64,000 nt of DNA, taken from CAYUYV01 sp050331455 (GTDB lineage Bacteria; Pseudomonadota; Alphaproteobacteria; JAJFIK01). The translations under genes were made by a program, and so were the position numbers. The notes below the pieces were generated by a model that did not search any database, was not told the DNA's origin, and saw only the letters and a program-made list of their open reading frames with translations. Each line of letters starts with the position of its first letter. The first letter of the stretch is position 1. Below are positions 8,958-16,973 of the stretch, in pieces. The stretch covers positions 48,016 through 112,015 of the forward strand of contig JBHJGV010000031.1 in NCBI GenBank assembly GCA_050331455.1. The letters run 5' to 3'.

Positions 8958-9161
8958 TCAGGTCAGGGCGTGGAGGTCTGGAATTGCCGGAACGCTGCCG
9001 TGGTCGGGATACTTCCACGGACCGTTGGCCCGGTTGAGCCAGCAGGCATCGAAGCCGAAGCGCGCAGCGCCGGCGGCATCCCAGGCACTGGAGCACACAA
9101 AGCGGACGGCGCCGGGGAGGCTTCTCACCGCGAAGCTGGCCGGGCCTGTGCCAGCGATCAC
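8958..9161 (-). pseudogene. C-terminal remnant of a type II haloacid dehalogenase gene
   Basis: The 67-codon frame ends with the C-terminal signature of HAD-superfamily type II (S)-2-haloacid dehalogenases: an FVCSSAWDAAGAARFGF stretch followed by CWLNRANGP and a short ending DLHAL. Family proteins are about 220 residues, and this piece corresponds only to the last ~60. The preceding ~160 residues are not present in any minus-strand frame upstream, where the coding region of the TIR gene ends instead at 9187. It therefore looks like the stump left by a deletion or insertion rather than a frameshifted whole gene. Confidence 0.6.
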
Positions 9162-9186
9162 AGCTGCAACGGAAAAGCGGGGGCCT

Positions 9187-10632
9187 CTACTGGCCGGCCG
9201 CCATCAGCAAGGCCGGCTCCCGGGCCACGTCCCGCATCGGCCGCGCGGTCGCGGCGGCGACCGACAGGGCGGGCCGGACGGCCTGCGCGCGTCCCCCGGG
9301 CTCTGGCCCGTCCAGGACGATGCCGTCCTCCGGACCGGCCGGCTCCAGAAGCCCCATGAGAGCCCGCTGCAGTTCCGGCGTCATGAGACCGGCGAAGGTG
9401 TCCTCGACGCGGATCCAGGCACGCCCCTGCAGAATCGACCACAGCGGCCCCGGAACGCCGACCGACTCAAGCAGCAGGGGCAGCACGGGACGCCCGAAGC
9501 GCCGGGCGGCCAGGAGTTCGCGGAACACCCGTTCCGACCGGAAGGTCCCGGCGGTGCCCAAAAGCACGATGGCATTGGAGCCCTGCACGGCACGCAGACT
9601 GTCGGCAGTCCACCGGACATCGCCGCTGCCCTGGGCCGGATTGGGCGTGACGGAAAGCCCCAGGCGGTGCAGGTCGAGCGCCAGAATGTCCGCTTCGCGG
9701 CCGTCACCGGGTCCATGGATGACGCCGACGTCCCGGATCGTCGTTTCGCGGGTCGCCAAGTCATCTTCCCTCCGCCGTGCCGGGTCGGGACGGTCGCTGC
9801 CCAGGGGCCGCACGCTGAGCAGTCCGGCGCCGGCGAACAGGCCGATGGCGGCGAACCAGCCGGCGATGCCGAACAGGACCGCCGCCCCCAGGGCGAACAG
9901 GACCGGGATCCAGGCTTCCGGTCCGCCCGCCATCAGGTCTTCGGCCCAGACCCGGCTGCCCGCATGCGCGCCAATCAGGCCCGACGCGGCAATCCCCGCC
10001 ATAGCGAACAGGCTGAACAGGCCACCGGTCACCACGGCGAGCGCGTTCCACAGATCCGTGTGGCCGGCGGGGGCAACGGCCGCGCTCGTGCCTTTCACGG
10101 AGGGAGCGTCTTCCCCGCTGAGTGCGCCGCAGGCCAGACTGAGGTCTTGGAGCGGCCCTTCATCGGCATGATCCTCGCCGGACCGGGCCCAACGGCTGAG
10201 ATCGATCGCGGGCAGGTCCCGAAAGCCAAAGGGCAGGCTGTGGCCCGGCACCCCTTTTCCCTGCAGACCATGATTTGCGTCGCCCGTTCCGTCGAGCGTG
10301 GCAAGCACACAGCGGCCCGCTGCGAGGGCGTCCAGGCTGGTCTCGATCAACGCCTTCACGTCGCCGCGGTCTTCATGGGCAAGGTCGGCACTGGCGCGGG
10401 ACCACAGGGCCACGGTTACGGGCAAATCTGGCACAGGTAAATCCGGCACAGGCGAGTCAGGCCCACGCGGGTCGGTCCCGGGCGAATCAGGCTTTAGCGA
10501 CGCAGGGTCGGCGGAGGGGCCATTGCCGTGCGCCTCGAACCGGCAGTCCAGCCCCTGACGACGCAGGGCCGCGGCGAGGCGCTGGCCCGCATCGGCATCC
10601 CTGGCCGCGGACCGGATCACAATGACACCCAT
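9187..10632 (-). CDS. Membrane protein with two TIR-like domains
   Basis: A 481-residue protein. Residues ~1-160 look like a TIR domain: an opening strand VIVIRSAARDADAGQRLAAAL, a strand VTVALWS, a helix and strand ALAAGRCVLATLD, and the common FGFRDLPAIDLSRW ending. Two hydrophobic segments follow at ~195-220 and ~241-272. Residues ~299-410 resemble a second TIR-like fold, with AIVLLGTAGTF, then SERVFRELLAARRFGRPVLPLLL; Glu372 sits where TIR NAD hydrolases have their catalytic Glu. Residues 47-72 are a pentapeptide repeat. TIR proteins bind or cleave NAD or signal by assembly. Neither role is shown here. The enzyme activity is inference only. Confidence 0.6.
   Translation of the reverse strand: MGVIVIRSAARDADAGQRLAAALRRQGLDCRFEAHGNGPSADPASLKPDSPGTDPRGPDSPVPDLPVPDLPVTVALWSRASADLAHEDRGDVKALIETSLDALAAGRCVLATLDGTGDANHGLQGKGVPGHSLPFGFRDLPAIDLSRWARSGEDHADEGPLQDLSLACGALSGEDAPSVKGTSAAVAPAGHTDLWNALAVVTGGLFSLFAMAGIAASGLIGAHAGSRVWAEDLMAGGPEAWIPVLFALGAAVLFGIAGWFAAIGLFAGAGLLSVRPLGSDRPDPARRREDDLATRETTIRDVGVIHGPGDGREADILALDLHRLGLSVTPNPAQGSGDVRWTADSLRAVQGSNAIVLLGTAGTFRSERVFRELLAARRFGRPVLPLLLESVGVPGPLWSILQGRAWIRVEDTFAGLMTPELQRALMGLLEPAGPEDGIVLDGPEPGGRAQAVRPALSVAAATARPMRDVAREPALLMAAGQ
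10421..10495 (-). repeat. 15-bp tandem repeat inside the TIR gene
   Basis: Five imperfect 15-bp units (such as GGTAAATCCGGCACA on the plus strand) encode pentapeptides of the PDLPV / PDSPG type at residues ~47-72 of the TIR protein. The repeat lies in a loop between the first helix and the next strand of the N-terminal domain, where length change would be tolerated. Confidence 0.7.
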
Positions 10633-10822
10633 GGGGGACCTCCGAATCGGATCTCTAACGAACGCCAGACTAACGTGCAGTCCGCTAGATAATCCTTAAT
10701 CTGAGAGACCCGTTTGGCGGTTCTGTGGCCGGTTCGAGGCTGTCCGCCGCGACAGGGCAGCGGACAGGCCGCAGTCGGAGTATTGCCGAGCAGTCATGAC
10801 GCCCAGGCACCTTTTCGATGCG

Positions 10823-11617
10823 TCAACCGCCCCAGGACGGGCTGCGCCGTTCCAGAAAGGCGGCGAGCCCTTCCTGCCCTTCCGTGCTCGCCCGGCGGTC
10901 GGCGATCCGCTTGGCCGTTTCCGAGCGCAGGCCCGTGTCGATTTCCCGCCACATGACATCCGGCACAAGCTTTTTCGCCGCCCGCACAGCGCCCGGCGCG
11001 CCCTTGAAAATCTGGGCGACGATGCGCTCTTCCTCCTCGGCGAGCGCCGTTTCGTCTTCGACAACAAAGTGAACAAGGCCCATGCGCTCGGCATAGTCCG
11101 CATCGAAACTTTCACCGGTGACGAACAGGGCGCGGGCCCAGCGCGGACCGACGGCTTCGACGATATAGGGCGAAATCGTCGCCGGCGTGAGGCCGAGATG
11201 GACCTCGGAAAAGCGGAACATGGCGGCCTTGCACGCGATGGCGATGTCGCAGGCGGCCACAAGCCCCAGCCCGCCGCCCACGGCGGCCCCGTTGACAAGG
11301 GCAATGGTCGGCATGGGCAGGGTGTAGAGCCGGTGCAGCATCTCGGCGAGCGCCGATGCGTCCTCGACATTATCCGCATGGGTATAATGGGCGGCCGCCT
11401 TCATCCACTCAAGGTCCGCGCCCGCGGAGAAGCTGCGCCCGGAACCCTTGATCAGGACACAGCGCAACCCGTCCTGCCCCTTCAATTCCGCGAACAGATC
11501 GCTTAAGTGGGCGATCACATCATTGTTAAAGGCGTTATGACGCTCCGGCCGGTTGAGCGTGATGATGCCGACGCCGGCCCGCGTGGCATCGAACAGGATG
11601 GGCGTGTCTTCACTCAT
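10823..11617 (-). CDS. liuC: Enoyl-CoA hydratase family protein, probably 3-methylglutaconyl-CoA hydratase
   Basis: A 264-residue crotonase-fold enzyme. The oxyanion-hole motifs are FSAGADLEWMK and NGAAVGGGLGL, and the conserved LGLTPATISPY segment carries the active-site region. FSAGADL-x-WM is typical of methylglutaconyl-CoA hydratases, which hydrate 3-methylglutaconyl-CoA to HMG-CoA in leucine breakdown. Its ATG overlaps the stop of the upstream Nudix gene by four bases (11614-11617), so the two are translationally coupled. The carboxylase subunit that would supply its substrate lies ~2 kb downstream on the same strand, beyond the TIR gene. Confidence 0.8.
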   Translation of the reverse strand: MSEDTPILFDATRAGVGIITLNRPERHNAFNNDVIAHLSDLFAELKGQDGLRCVLIKGSGRSFSAGADLEWMKAAAHYTHADNVEDASALAEMLHRLYTLPMPTIALVNGAAVGGGLGLVAACDIAIACKAAMFRFSEVHLGLTPATISPYIVEAVGPRWARALFVTGESFDADYAERMGLVHFVVEDETALAEEEERIVAQIFKGAPGAVRAAKKLVPDVMWREIDTGLRSETAKRIADRRASTEGQEGLAAFLERRSPSWGG

Positions 11618-12144
11618 GCTGTGGCGTCCTTGTGTTGGGCCCGGGTGTCCTTAACATGGTCGATGAGCTGCAAGGCCATGGCGAGGCATCCGGGCGTGAT
11701 TTTCGGCACGTCGCGAATCTTATCCGGATCGACGCGGAGGAGTTCTCCTTCGGAACAGACGATATCCTCCTCGGACACATTGATGACCCCGAAACTATAG
11801 ATCCGGATGGTCACGCCGCCCCGGAAGCGGCGCTCGCGATCCTCCAGCCGGATCAGATCGCCGGCGCGCAGATCGATGTTCAGCTCTTCCTTGATCTCCC
11901 GGATGGCCGCTTCCTCGGGCGTCTCGCCCTCATGGCCGCCGCCGCCGAAGGTGCCCACCATGCCGGGATTGACGATGCCGGGAATGTCATCGCGCTGCTG
12001 GACCAGCAATTTGCCGGACCGGCCCCACAGGATCACACCGGAATAGAAGGGGGGAACCTCTTTCGGCAACGGCGCAAGGGTCGTGTCGTCGGACTGGGAC
12101 GCATTTTCGCTCAGGGATGGGCGGGACGGTGACGGTGTGGACAT
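11614..12144 (-). CDS. Nudix hydrolase
   Basis: A 176-residue protein with a complete Nudix box, G-x5-E-x7-REIKEE followed by LNI, between residues ~80 and 105, so it should hydrolyse a nucleoside diphosphate linked to another group using Mg2+ or Mn2+. The substrate cannot be told from sequence. ATG 12144 is chosen because AAGGA lies eight bases upstream and family similarity starts well after it; the longer frame would add a basic leader. The first ~35 residues are Ser/Pro-rich and look disordered. The gene is coupled to the hydratase gene by a four-base overlap. Confidence 0.85.
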   Translation of the reverse strand: MSTPSPSRPSLSENASQSDDTTLAPLPKEVPPFYSGVILWGRSGKLLVQQRDDIPGIVNPGMVGTFGGGGHEGETPEEAAIREIKEELNIDLRAGDLIRLEDRERRFRGGVTIRIYSFGVINVSEEDIVCSEGELLRVDPDKIRDVPKITPGCLAMALQLIDHVKDTRAQHKDATA

Positions 12145-12418
12145 GGGGAAAATCCTTTTCTCCGGTCGGGCCGTGGGATCAGGCTTCTGGCGGCGCGGCG
12201 TTCGACAACCGGCGCGCGCCACGGCGCCAGGGATGCTTCACCCTTTTAGCGCCAAGGTCCTGAAAAGACCCATGGTTCAATTTTCACTTTGTTTTTTAAA
12301 CCTGTCGCTTTGGTGACACCCGGGCGCTGAGGTAAGGTTCACCGCATCCGGCGGCGTGATCGGTCACCGATCGTCCCGCCCCACCGGATCGATACACCAT
12401 ATAAAGGGAGAACTGAGC

Positions 12419-15196
12419 ATGCACCGCACGATGCGGGCGCTCCTCGCCGGAGCCGCCTTGTGTTTGGGCCTCGGCGCGCCGGTCGCACCGGACGCGTCTT
12501 GGACACTGGCCCCCGCTGCCCAGGCCGCCGATGTCGACATCAATTTTGAGAAATTCACCTTGCCCAACGGCCTGCGCGTCGTCGTCCACGAGGACCGCAA
12601 GGCACCGGTCGTGGCCGTGAGCGTCTGGTACCACGTGGGCGCCAAGGACGAGCCCAAGGGCAAGTCGGGCTTTGCCCACCTGTTCGAGCATCTGATGTTC
12701 AATGGCTCGGAGAATTACGACGGGGAGTGGTTCACACCCTTAGAGGAAGTCGGCGCGACCGATCTCAATGGGACCACCTGGTACGACCGCACAAATTACT
12801 TCCAAACCGTGCCCACAACGGCCCTGGACCGGGTCCTGTGGATGGAATCGGACCGCATGGGGCACCTTCTGGGCGCCGTCACCCAGGACAAGCTCGACGA
12901 GCAGCGCGACGTGGTGAAGAACGAAAAGCGCCAGGGCGAGAACCAGCCCTATGGCCGCGCGTTCTACCGCATCGTGGAGCGCCTTTTCCCCTATGACCAT
13001 CCGTACAACAACAATGTCATCGGCTCCATGGAGGACTTGAACGCCGCCAGCCTTGAGGACGTCAAGGACTGGTTCCGGACCTATTACGGCCCCAACAATG
13101 CGGTTCTCGTGTTGGCGGGCGACATCGACGCCAAGTCCGCGCGTCCCCTGGTCGAGAAATATTTCGGCGACATCGAAGCCGGTCCGCCATTGACCCGCAC
13201 GACCGCTATGGTGCCGGACCGCGGCGCCAACGCTTATGAGGTGATGGAAGACCGGGTGCCGCAAACTCGCCTCTACCGCGTTTGGGCCGTCCCCGGACAG
13301 ACGACCCGCACCGCGCGGGAGCTGGAGGTCGCGGGCAACATCCTCGGCGGCGGCAAAAATTCCCGCCTCTACAAGCGGCTCGTCTATGACCTCCAGATCG
13401 CCACACGGGTCAGTCTGTACATGTACGATCTGGAGCTGACCAATCTCGTCGGCATCCAGATCGACGTGAAGCCCGGTGAGAGCGTTGAGCGGGCACGTGC
13501 GGAACTCGATATGATCCTGGAGACCTTCCGGGACAAGGGCCCGACCCGGGCCGAAGTCGAACTGGTCAAGACCAAGACGACCGCGGACATGATCCGTGGG
13601 CTGGAAAAGGTTGGCGGCTTCGGTGGCAAGGCGGTGACGCTGGCCCGGGGCGAGCTCTATGCGGGCGATCCCGGCTTCTATCAACAACGTCTGGACTGGA
13701 TCGATGCCGCGACGCCGGCCTCCACGAAAGCGGCTGCGCGCCGCTGGATGGGCGATGGTTTCTTTGAACTGACGGTCGAGCCCTTTGACAAATTTTCGGC
13801 CGCGGACGAAGGCGCGGATCGCTCGGCGCTGCCGTCCGTGGACGATGCGCCCGGTCTGACATTCCCGGCCGTTGAGCAGGCCACGCTGTCAAACGGCATG
13901 AAGGTCGTGTTCGCCCGCCGCGATACGATCCCCGTGGTGGAGATGTCCGTACAATTCGACGCAGGCTATGCGGCGGACAAGAGCGTCAAGCTCGGCACGG
14001 CCTCCTACACCATGGCGATGCTGGAAGAAGGCACCGAGAAGAAGAACGCCCTTGAGGTCGTTGCCGAGGCAGAACGTCTCGGTGCGGAGCTGTCGGCCGG
14101 ATCCAATGTGGACGTTTCGTCGGTCAGCCTGTCGGCCCTGAAGGAAAACCTCGATCCCTCCATCGAGTTGATGGCGGAAGTCATCCGGCAACCGGGCTTC
14201 CGGGACGAGGACATCGAGCGGCTGCGTCAGCGCTGGCTAGCCCGCATCTCCCAGGAGAAAGCCAATCCGGTCCCCCTCGCCCTGCGGCTGCTTCCGTCGC
14301 TGATGTATGGCGAGGACCATGCCTATGGCGTGCCCTTGACGGGCTCGGGGACGGAAGCGTCCATCAAGTCCCTGTCCGCCACGGATCTGTCCACGTTCCA
14401 CAAGACCTGGCTGCGGCCGGACAATGCGACCGTGTTCGTCGTCGGCGATACGACCCTTGACGCGATCACGCCGCTTCTTGAGAAGCATCTGGGCGACTGG
14501 AAGGCACCGGGTACGGACAAGCCGTCCAAGAATATCGCGGATGTGACGGTGCCCGATGAGCCGCGCATCTTCATCGTGGATCGTCCGGGCTCGCCCCAAT
14601 CGCTCATCCTCGCCGGCCATGTGGCGCCGCCGAGCGGTGCCGAAAACAATGTCGCCATCGAAGCCCTGAATGACATTCTGGGCGGCGAGTTCTCCGCCCG
14701 CGTCAACATGAACCTGCGGGAGACCAAGGGTTGGGCCTATGGGGCGTACACCTTCCTGTTCGATGCCGAAGCGCAGCGGCCCTTCCTCGCCTACGCGCCG
14801 GTGCAGACGGACAAGACAGCCGAATCAATCAATGAGCTGATTACCGAGTTCAATGCGATTCGGAAAAACCGTCCGGCGACCCAGGAGGAATTGACTCGGG
14901 TGGTCCTCAACAGCACCCGTTCCTTGCCGGGCAGCTATGAGACCTCCGGTTCGGTCCTCGGCTCCTTGATCTCAAGTCACCGCTTCGGCCGGCCCTACGA
15001 CTATCCGTCCACCTTGCCGGCGGCTTACAAGGCTCTGGATCTTAAGGCCATAAACAAGACCGCGCAGGAGCTGATTCGTCCCGGCGGTATTGTGTGGCTG
15101 GTGATCGGCGACCGTGCACAGATCGAGGACAAGATCCGGGCCTTGGATCTGGCGCCCGTGGCTCTGATGGACACGGATGGCACCATTATAGACTGA
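12419..15196 (+). CDS. Periplasmic M16 family zinc metallopeptidase
   Basis: A 925-residue protein with a signal peptide (MRALLAGAALCLGLG, cleavage probably at AQA-AD near residue 39) and two M16 halves. The first half has the inverted zinc motif HLFEH near residue 86 and the downstream Glu in VVKNEKRQGEN; the second half has no HxxEH (the position reads ytMAMLEEGTEKK) and is the usual non-catalytic partner. Such proteins degrade peptides in the periplasm. AGGGAG at 12405-12410 sets ATG 12419. It ends just before a strong hairpin terminator and is transcribed alone, with a ~275-bp divergent gap to the Nudix gene. Confidence 0.9.
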   Translation: MHRTMRALLAGAALCLGLGAPVAPDASWTLAPAAQAADVDINFEKFTLPNGLRVVVHEDRKAPVVAVSVWYHVGAKDEPKGKSGFAHLFEHLMFNGSENYDGEWFTPLEEVGATDLNGTTWYDRTNYFQTVPTTALDRVLWMESDRMGHLLGAVTQDKLDEQRDVVKNEKRQGENQPYGRAFYRIVERLFPYDHPYNNNVIGSMEDLNAASLEDVKDWFRTYYGPNNAVLVLAGDIDAKSARPLVEKYFGDIEAGPPLTRTTAMVPDRGANAYEVMEDRVPQTRLYRVWAVPGQTTRTARELEVAGNILGGGKNSRLYKRLVYDLQIATRVSLYMYDLELTNLVGIQIDVKPGESVERARAELDMILETFRDKGPTRAEVELVKTKTTADMIRGLEKVGGFGGKAVTLARGELYAGDPGFYQQRLDWIDAATPASTKAAARRWMGDGFFELTVEPFDKFSAADEGADRSALPSVDDAPGLTFPAVEQATLSNGMKVVFARRDTIPVVEMSVQFDAGYAADKSVKLGTASYTMAMLEEGTEKKNALEVVAEAERLGAELSAGSNVDVSSVSLSALKENLDPSIELMAEVIRQPGFRDEDIERLRQRWLARISQEKANPVPLALRLLPSLMYGEDHAYGVPLTGSGTEASIKSLSATDLSTFHKTWLRPDNATVFVVGDTTLDAITPLLEKHLGDWKAPGTDKPSKNIADVTVPDEPRIFIVDRPGSPQSLILAGHVAPPSGAENNVAIEALNDILGGEFSARVNMNLRETKGWAYGAYTFLFDAEAQRPFLAYAPVQTDKTAESINELITEFNAIRKNRPATQEELTRVVLNSTRSLPGSYETSGSVLGSLISSHRFGRPYDYPSTLPAAYKALDLKAINKTAQELIRPGGIVWLVIGDRAQIEDKIRALDLAPVALMDTDGTIID

Positions 15197-15218
15197 TAGA
15201 GCCCTAGGCTGGCTGTAT

Positions 15219-15245
15219 CCGGAGCCCGCCCGGGGCGGGCTCCGG
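15219..15245. terminator. Bidirectional hairpin terminator
   Basis: A perfect 12-bp stem, CCGGAGCCCGCC (15219-15230) with GGCGGGCTCCGG (15234-15245), and a three-base loop, placed between the converging M16 peptidase gene and the 59-residue gene. There is no T-run on either side, so the termination role rests on position and stem strength. Confidence 0.65.
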
Positions 15246-15272
15246 TCGTCGCGATTTCAGGGCAGGCGACGA

Positions 15273-15452
15273 TCAAGCGTCCTCGGCGACCCGCAGGTCG
15301 GCCACGGGATGGGACGCATTCTGCCCCCGATCCCAAGCCACCGTTGCCACATCGCCTTCGACCTTCACGACACGGCCGGTATCGAAGTCATCCGAGCCCG
15401 GCGTACCGGTTTCAACGCGGGTATCAACGGCGATTTCCTGACGATCGGTCAT
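15273..15452 (-). CDS. Small acidic protein, 59 residues
   Basis: A short frame starting MTDRQEIAVDTRVETG and ending DLRVAEDA, with a DTGRVVKVEGDVATVAWD core that reads like alternating strands of a small SH3- or KOW-like barrel; this is a structural guess. AAGGAG lies eight bases before the ATG at 15452, which supports a real start and rejects the longer frame that extends upstream. It converges on the M16 peptidase gene. I do not recognise a family. Confidence 0.6.
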   Translation of the reverse strand: MTDRQEIAVDTRVETGTPGSDDFDTGRVVKVEGDVATVAWDRGQNASHPVADLRVAEDA

Positions 15453-15579
15453 GGAACTGTCTCCTTCATGTTTCCGTGCCCAAATGATAAGGGCGCGCAA
15501 AAAGCCGACCTGTCGGCACACACGATCATCCGTGCGCGCAGTCATCAACCGGTCAGCGCGCGCATTGGCGCAAAGCCTC

Positions 15580-15632
15580 TAAAGGAGATCAAGTTACCGT
15601 AAAGGAACCTTTATGAGAACTCGGTAAAGGAG
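15580..15632. repeat. Three TAAAGGA motifs with a palindrome
   Basis: TAAAGGA occurs at 15580, 15600 and 15625; the middle copy is part of the perfect palindrome TAAAGGAACCTTTA (15600-15613). The cluster lies ~130-180 bp upstream of the 59-residue gene's start, in the 491-bp gap 15453-15943. Apart from this and the 23-bp repeats I see nothing else in that gap. It could be an operator; no known regulator site is recognised. Confidence 0.4.
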
Positions 15633-15866
15633 CTTTCCCATTTCAGTGTCCACAAAAGGGCCTTAGTCGAGGGTATCCTTTATAGAATCAAGGTCCAGCC
15701 TGTACCCACGCCAAGTCTCATTCCTAACCGACTGTATTCATTCAGATGTCACCTCGGGCCGTGACTGGACCACGCTTACGCCTTGCGATGGGCAGTCTGG
15801 TCTTGGCACCGCGCCCCGGCATCCGCCTCACATTGATCCGCCGCCATAAATCTGCGAACACCCTTT

Positions 15867-15935
15867 CAAGATCCGTTAACCAAGACTGGCAAGATCCGTT
15901 AACTAAGAACGGCAAGATCCGATAACCAAAAAGGG
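15867..15935 (+). repeat. Three tandem 23-bp repeats ending at the mazG ribosome binding site
   Basis: Three directly abutting 23-bp units at 15867-15889, 15890-15912 and 15913-15935. All start CAAGATCCG, continue TTAAC (ATAAC in the third) and end AAG-A-x-x-GG or AAAAAGGG. The third copy differs in its last bases, and its AAGGGG end is the ribosome binding site for the ATG at 15944, eight bases further. This places the repeat in or next to the mazG 5' untranslated region. Confidence 0.85.
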
Positions 15936-15943
15936 GATGTTCC

Positions 15944-16837
15944 ATGAACCGGCCCGTCGACCCAGACCCCGTTCACCCGCAGACCGGAACGGCTCCGATG
16001 GCGGAGGGCCCCGTACCGCCCGAGGACCTGCGCACGGCCGACGCGCTTCTCGCCATCATGGGTCATTTGCGGCATCCGGACTATGGCTGCCAGTGGGACC
16101 GGGAGCAGACCTATGCCTCCATTGCGCATTACACGGTGGAAGAAGCCTTCGAAGTGGACGATGCCATCCGCCAGGGCGACATTCCGGGGCTTCGGGACGA
16201 GTTGGGAGACCTGCTTCTCCAGGTGGCCTTCCATTCGACCATCGCCCAGGAGCGAGGCGATTTCACGTTCGCCGATGTGGCCGAGGCCATCTGCACAAAA
16301 ATGATCCGCCGTCATCCCCATGTCTTCGGCTCGGCCGAGCAACGGGCGGCTGGGGTCCAGCACGGCGCGTGGGAAACGCAAAAGGCCGAAGAGCGGGCCG
16401 CGGCGGCCGCCCGGCGGGGCGCCACGGCCAGCGGCGTGCTCGATGACGTGCCCCTCGCCCTTCCCGCCCTGATGAGAGCGCAAAAACTCCAGAAACGCGT
16501 TGCCCGGGTCGGCTTTGACTGGGAGCACACCGACGGCGTTCTGGACAAGATTGTCGAGGAGGCCGGTGAGTTGACCGAAGCGGTCATCCTCGGCCAATCG
16601 AAAGAGCGGATTGCGGAAGAATTTGGCGACCTTTTGTTCACCGTGGTCTGTCTCGCCCGCCACTTCGATCTCGATGCGGAGGAGACGCTGCGCGCCGCCA
16701 ATGCCAAATTCGAACGCCGCTTCCGCGCCATGGAGCACCAGGCCCGGGCCGAAGGGGCCCCCCTCGCCGAGGGGACGGATGGCGACCGCCTCGACGCGCT
16801 GTGGCAGGCGGCCAAGGCCGGGGAAAAAGCCGTCTGA
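15944..16837 (+). CDS. mazG: Nucleoside triphosphate pyrophosphohydrolase MazG
   Basis: A 297-residue MazG with both tandem all-alpha pyrophosphatase domains. The first has PDYGCQWDREQT, VEEAFEVDDAI and DELGDLLLQVAFHS; the second has VEEAGELTEAV and EEFGDLLFTVV, which supply the EExxE and ExxD metal ligands. It hydrolyses non-canonical and canonical NTPs to NMP and pyrophosphate in the cytoplasm and can lower (p)ppGpp levels in E. coli. It is preceded by three 23-bp repeats and followed by a hairpin. In related genomes mazG lies next to hflX in the same direction; here it is about 4 kb away and opposite. Confidence 0.95.
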   Translation: MNRPVDPDPVHPQTGTAPMAEGPVPPEDLRTADALLAIMGHLRHPDYGCQWDREQTYASIAHYTVEEAFEVDDAIRQGDIPGLRDELGDLLLQVAFHSTIAQERGDFTFADVAEAICTKMIRRHPHVFGSAEQRAAGVQHGAWETQKAEERAAAAARRGATASGVLDDVPLALPALMRAQKLQKRVARVGFDWEHTDGVLDKIVEEAGELTEAVILGQSKERIAEEFGDLLFTVVCLARHFDLDAEETLRAANAKFERRFRAMEHQARAEGAPLAEGTDGDRLDALWQAAKAGEKAV

Positions 16838-16844
16838 GCCGCCC

Positions 16845-16869
16845 ACACCGCGCATCGGCATCGCGGTGT
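16845..16869 (+). terminator. Hairpin after mazG
   Basis: ACACCGCG (16845-16852) and CGCGGTGT (16862-16869) form a perfect eight-base stem with a nine-base loop, seven bases after the mazG stop. Only a short TT follows, so termination is probable but not certain. Confidence 0.5.
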
Positions 16870-16973
16870 TCGGGCGCCGCGCCGCTTTAGGGGATCTTAG
16901 GGACAGTTGGTCAATGCTCTGTGCGCAGGAAGCGCGGTCATGAGACGGCGCCCACGAGACTCGGAGCGACCCG

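Noticed and set aside
6776..9037. A 753-codon plus-strand frame antisense to the carboxylase subunit
   Set aside because: It is the shadow of a GC-rich real gene; it has no domain, an Arg/His/Gly/Pro-rich composition and the carboxylase frame on the other strand is clear.
9187..12144. A defence island around the TIR gene
   Set aside because: No other defence gene, integrase or tRNA is near. The neighbours are metabolic, so only a lone candidate is claimed.
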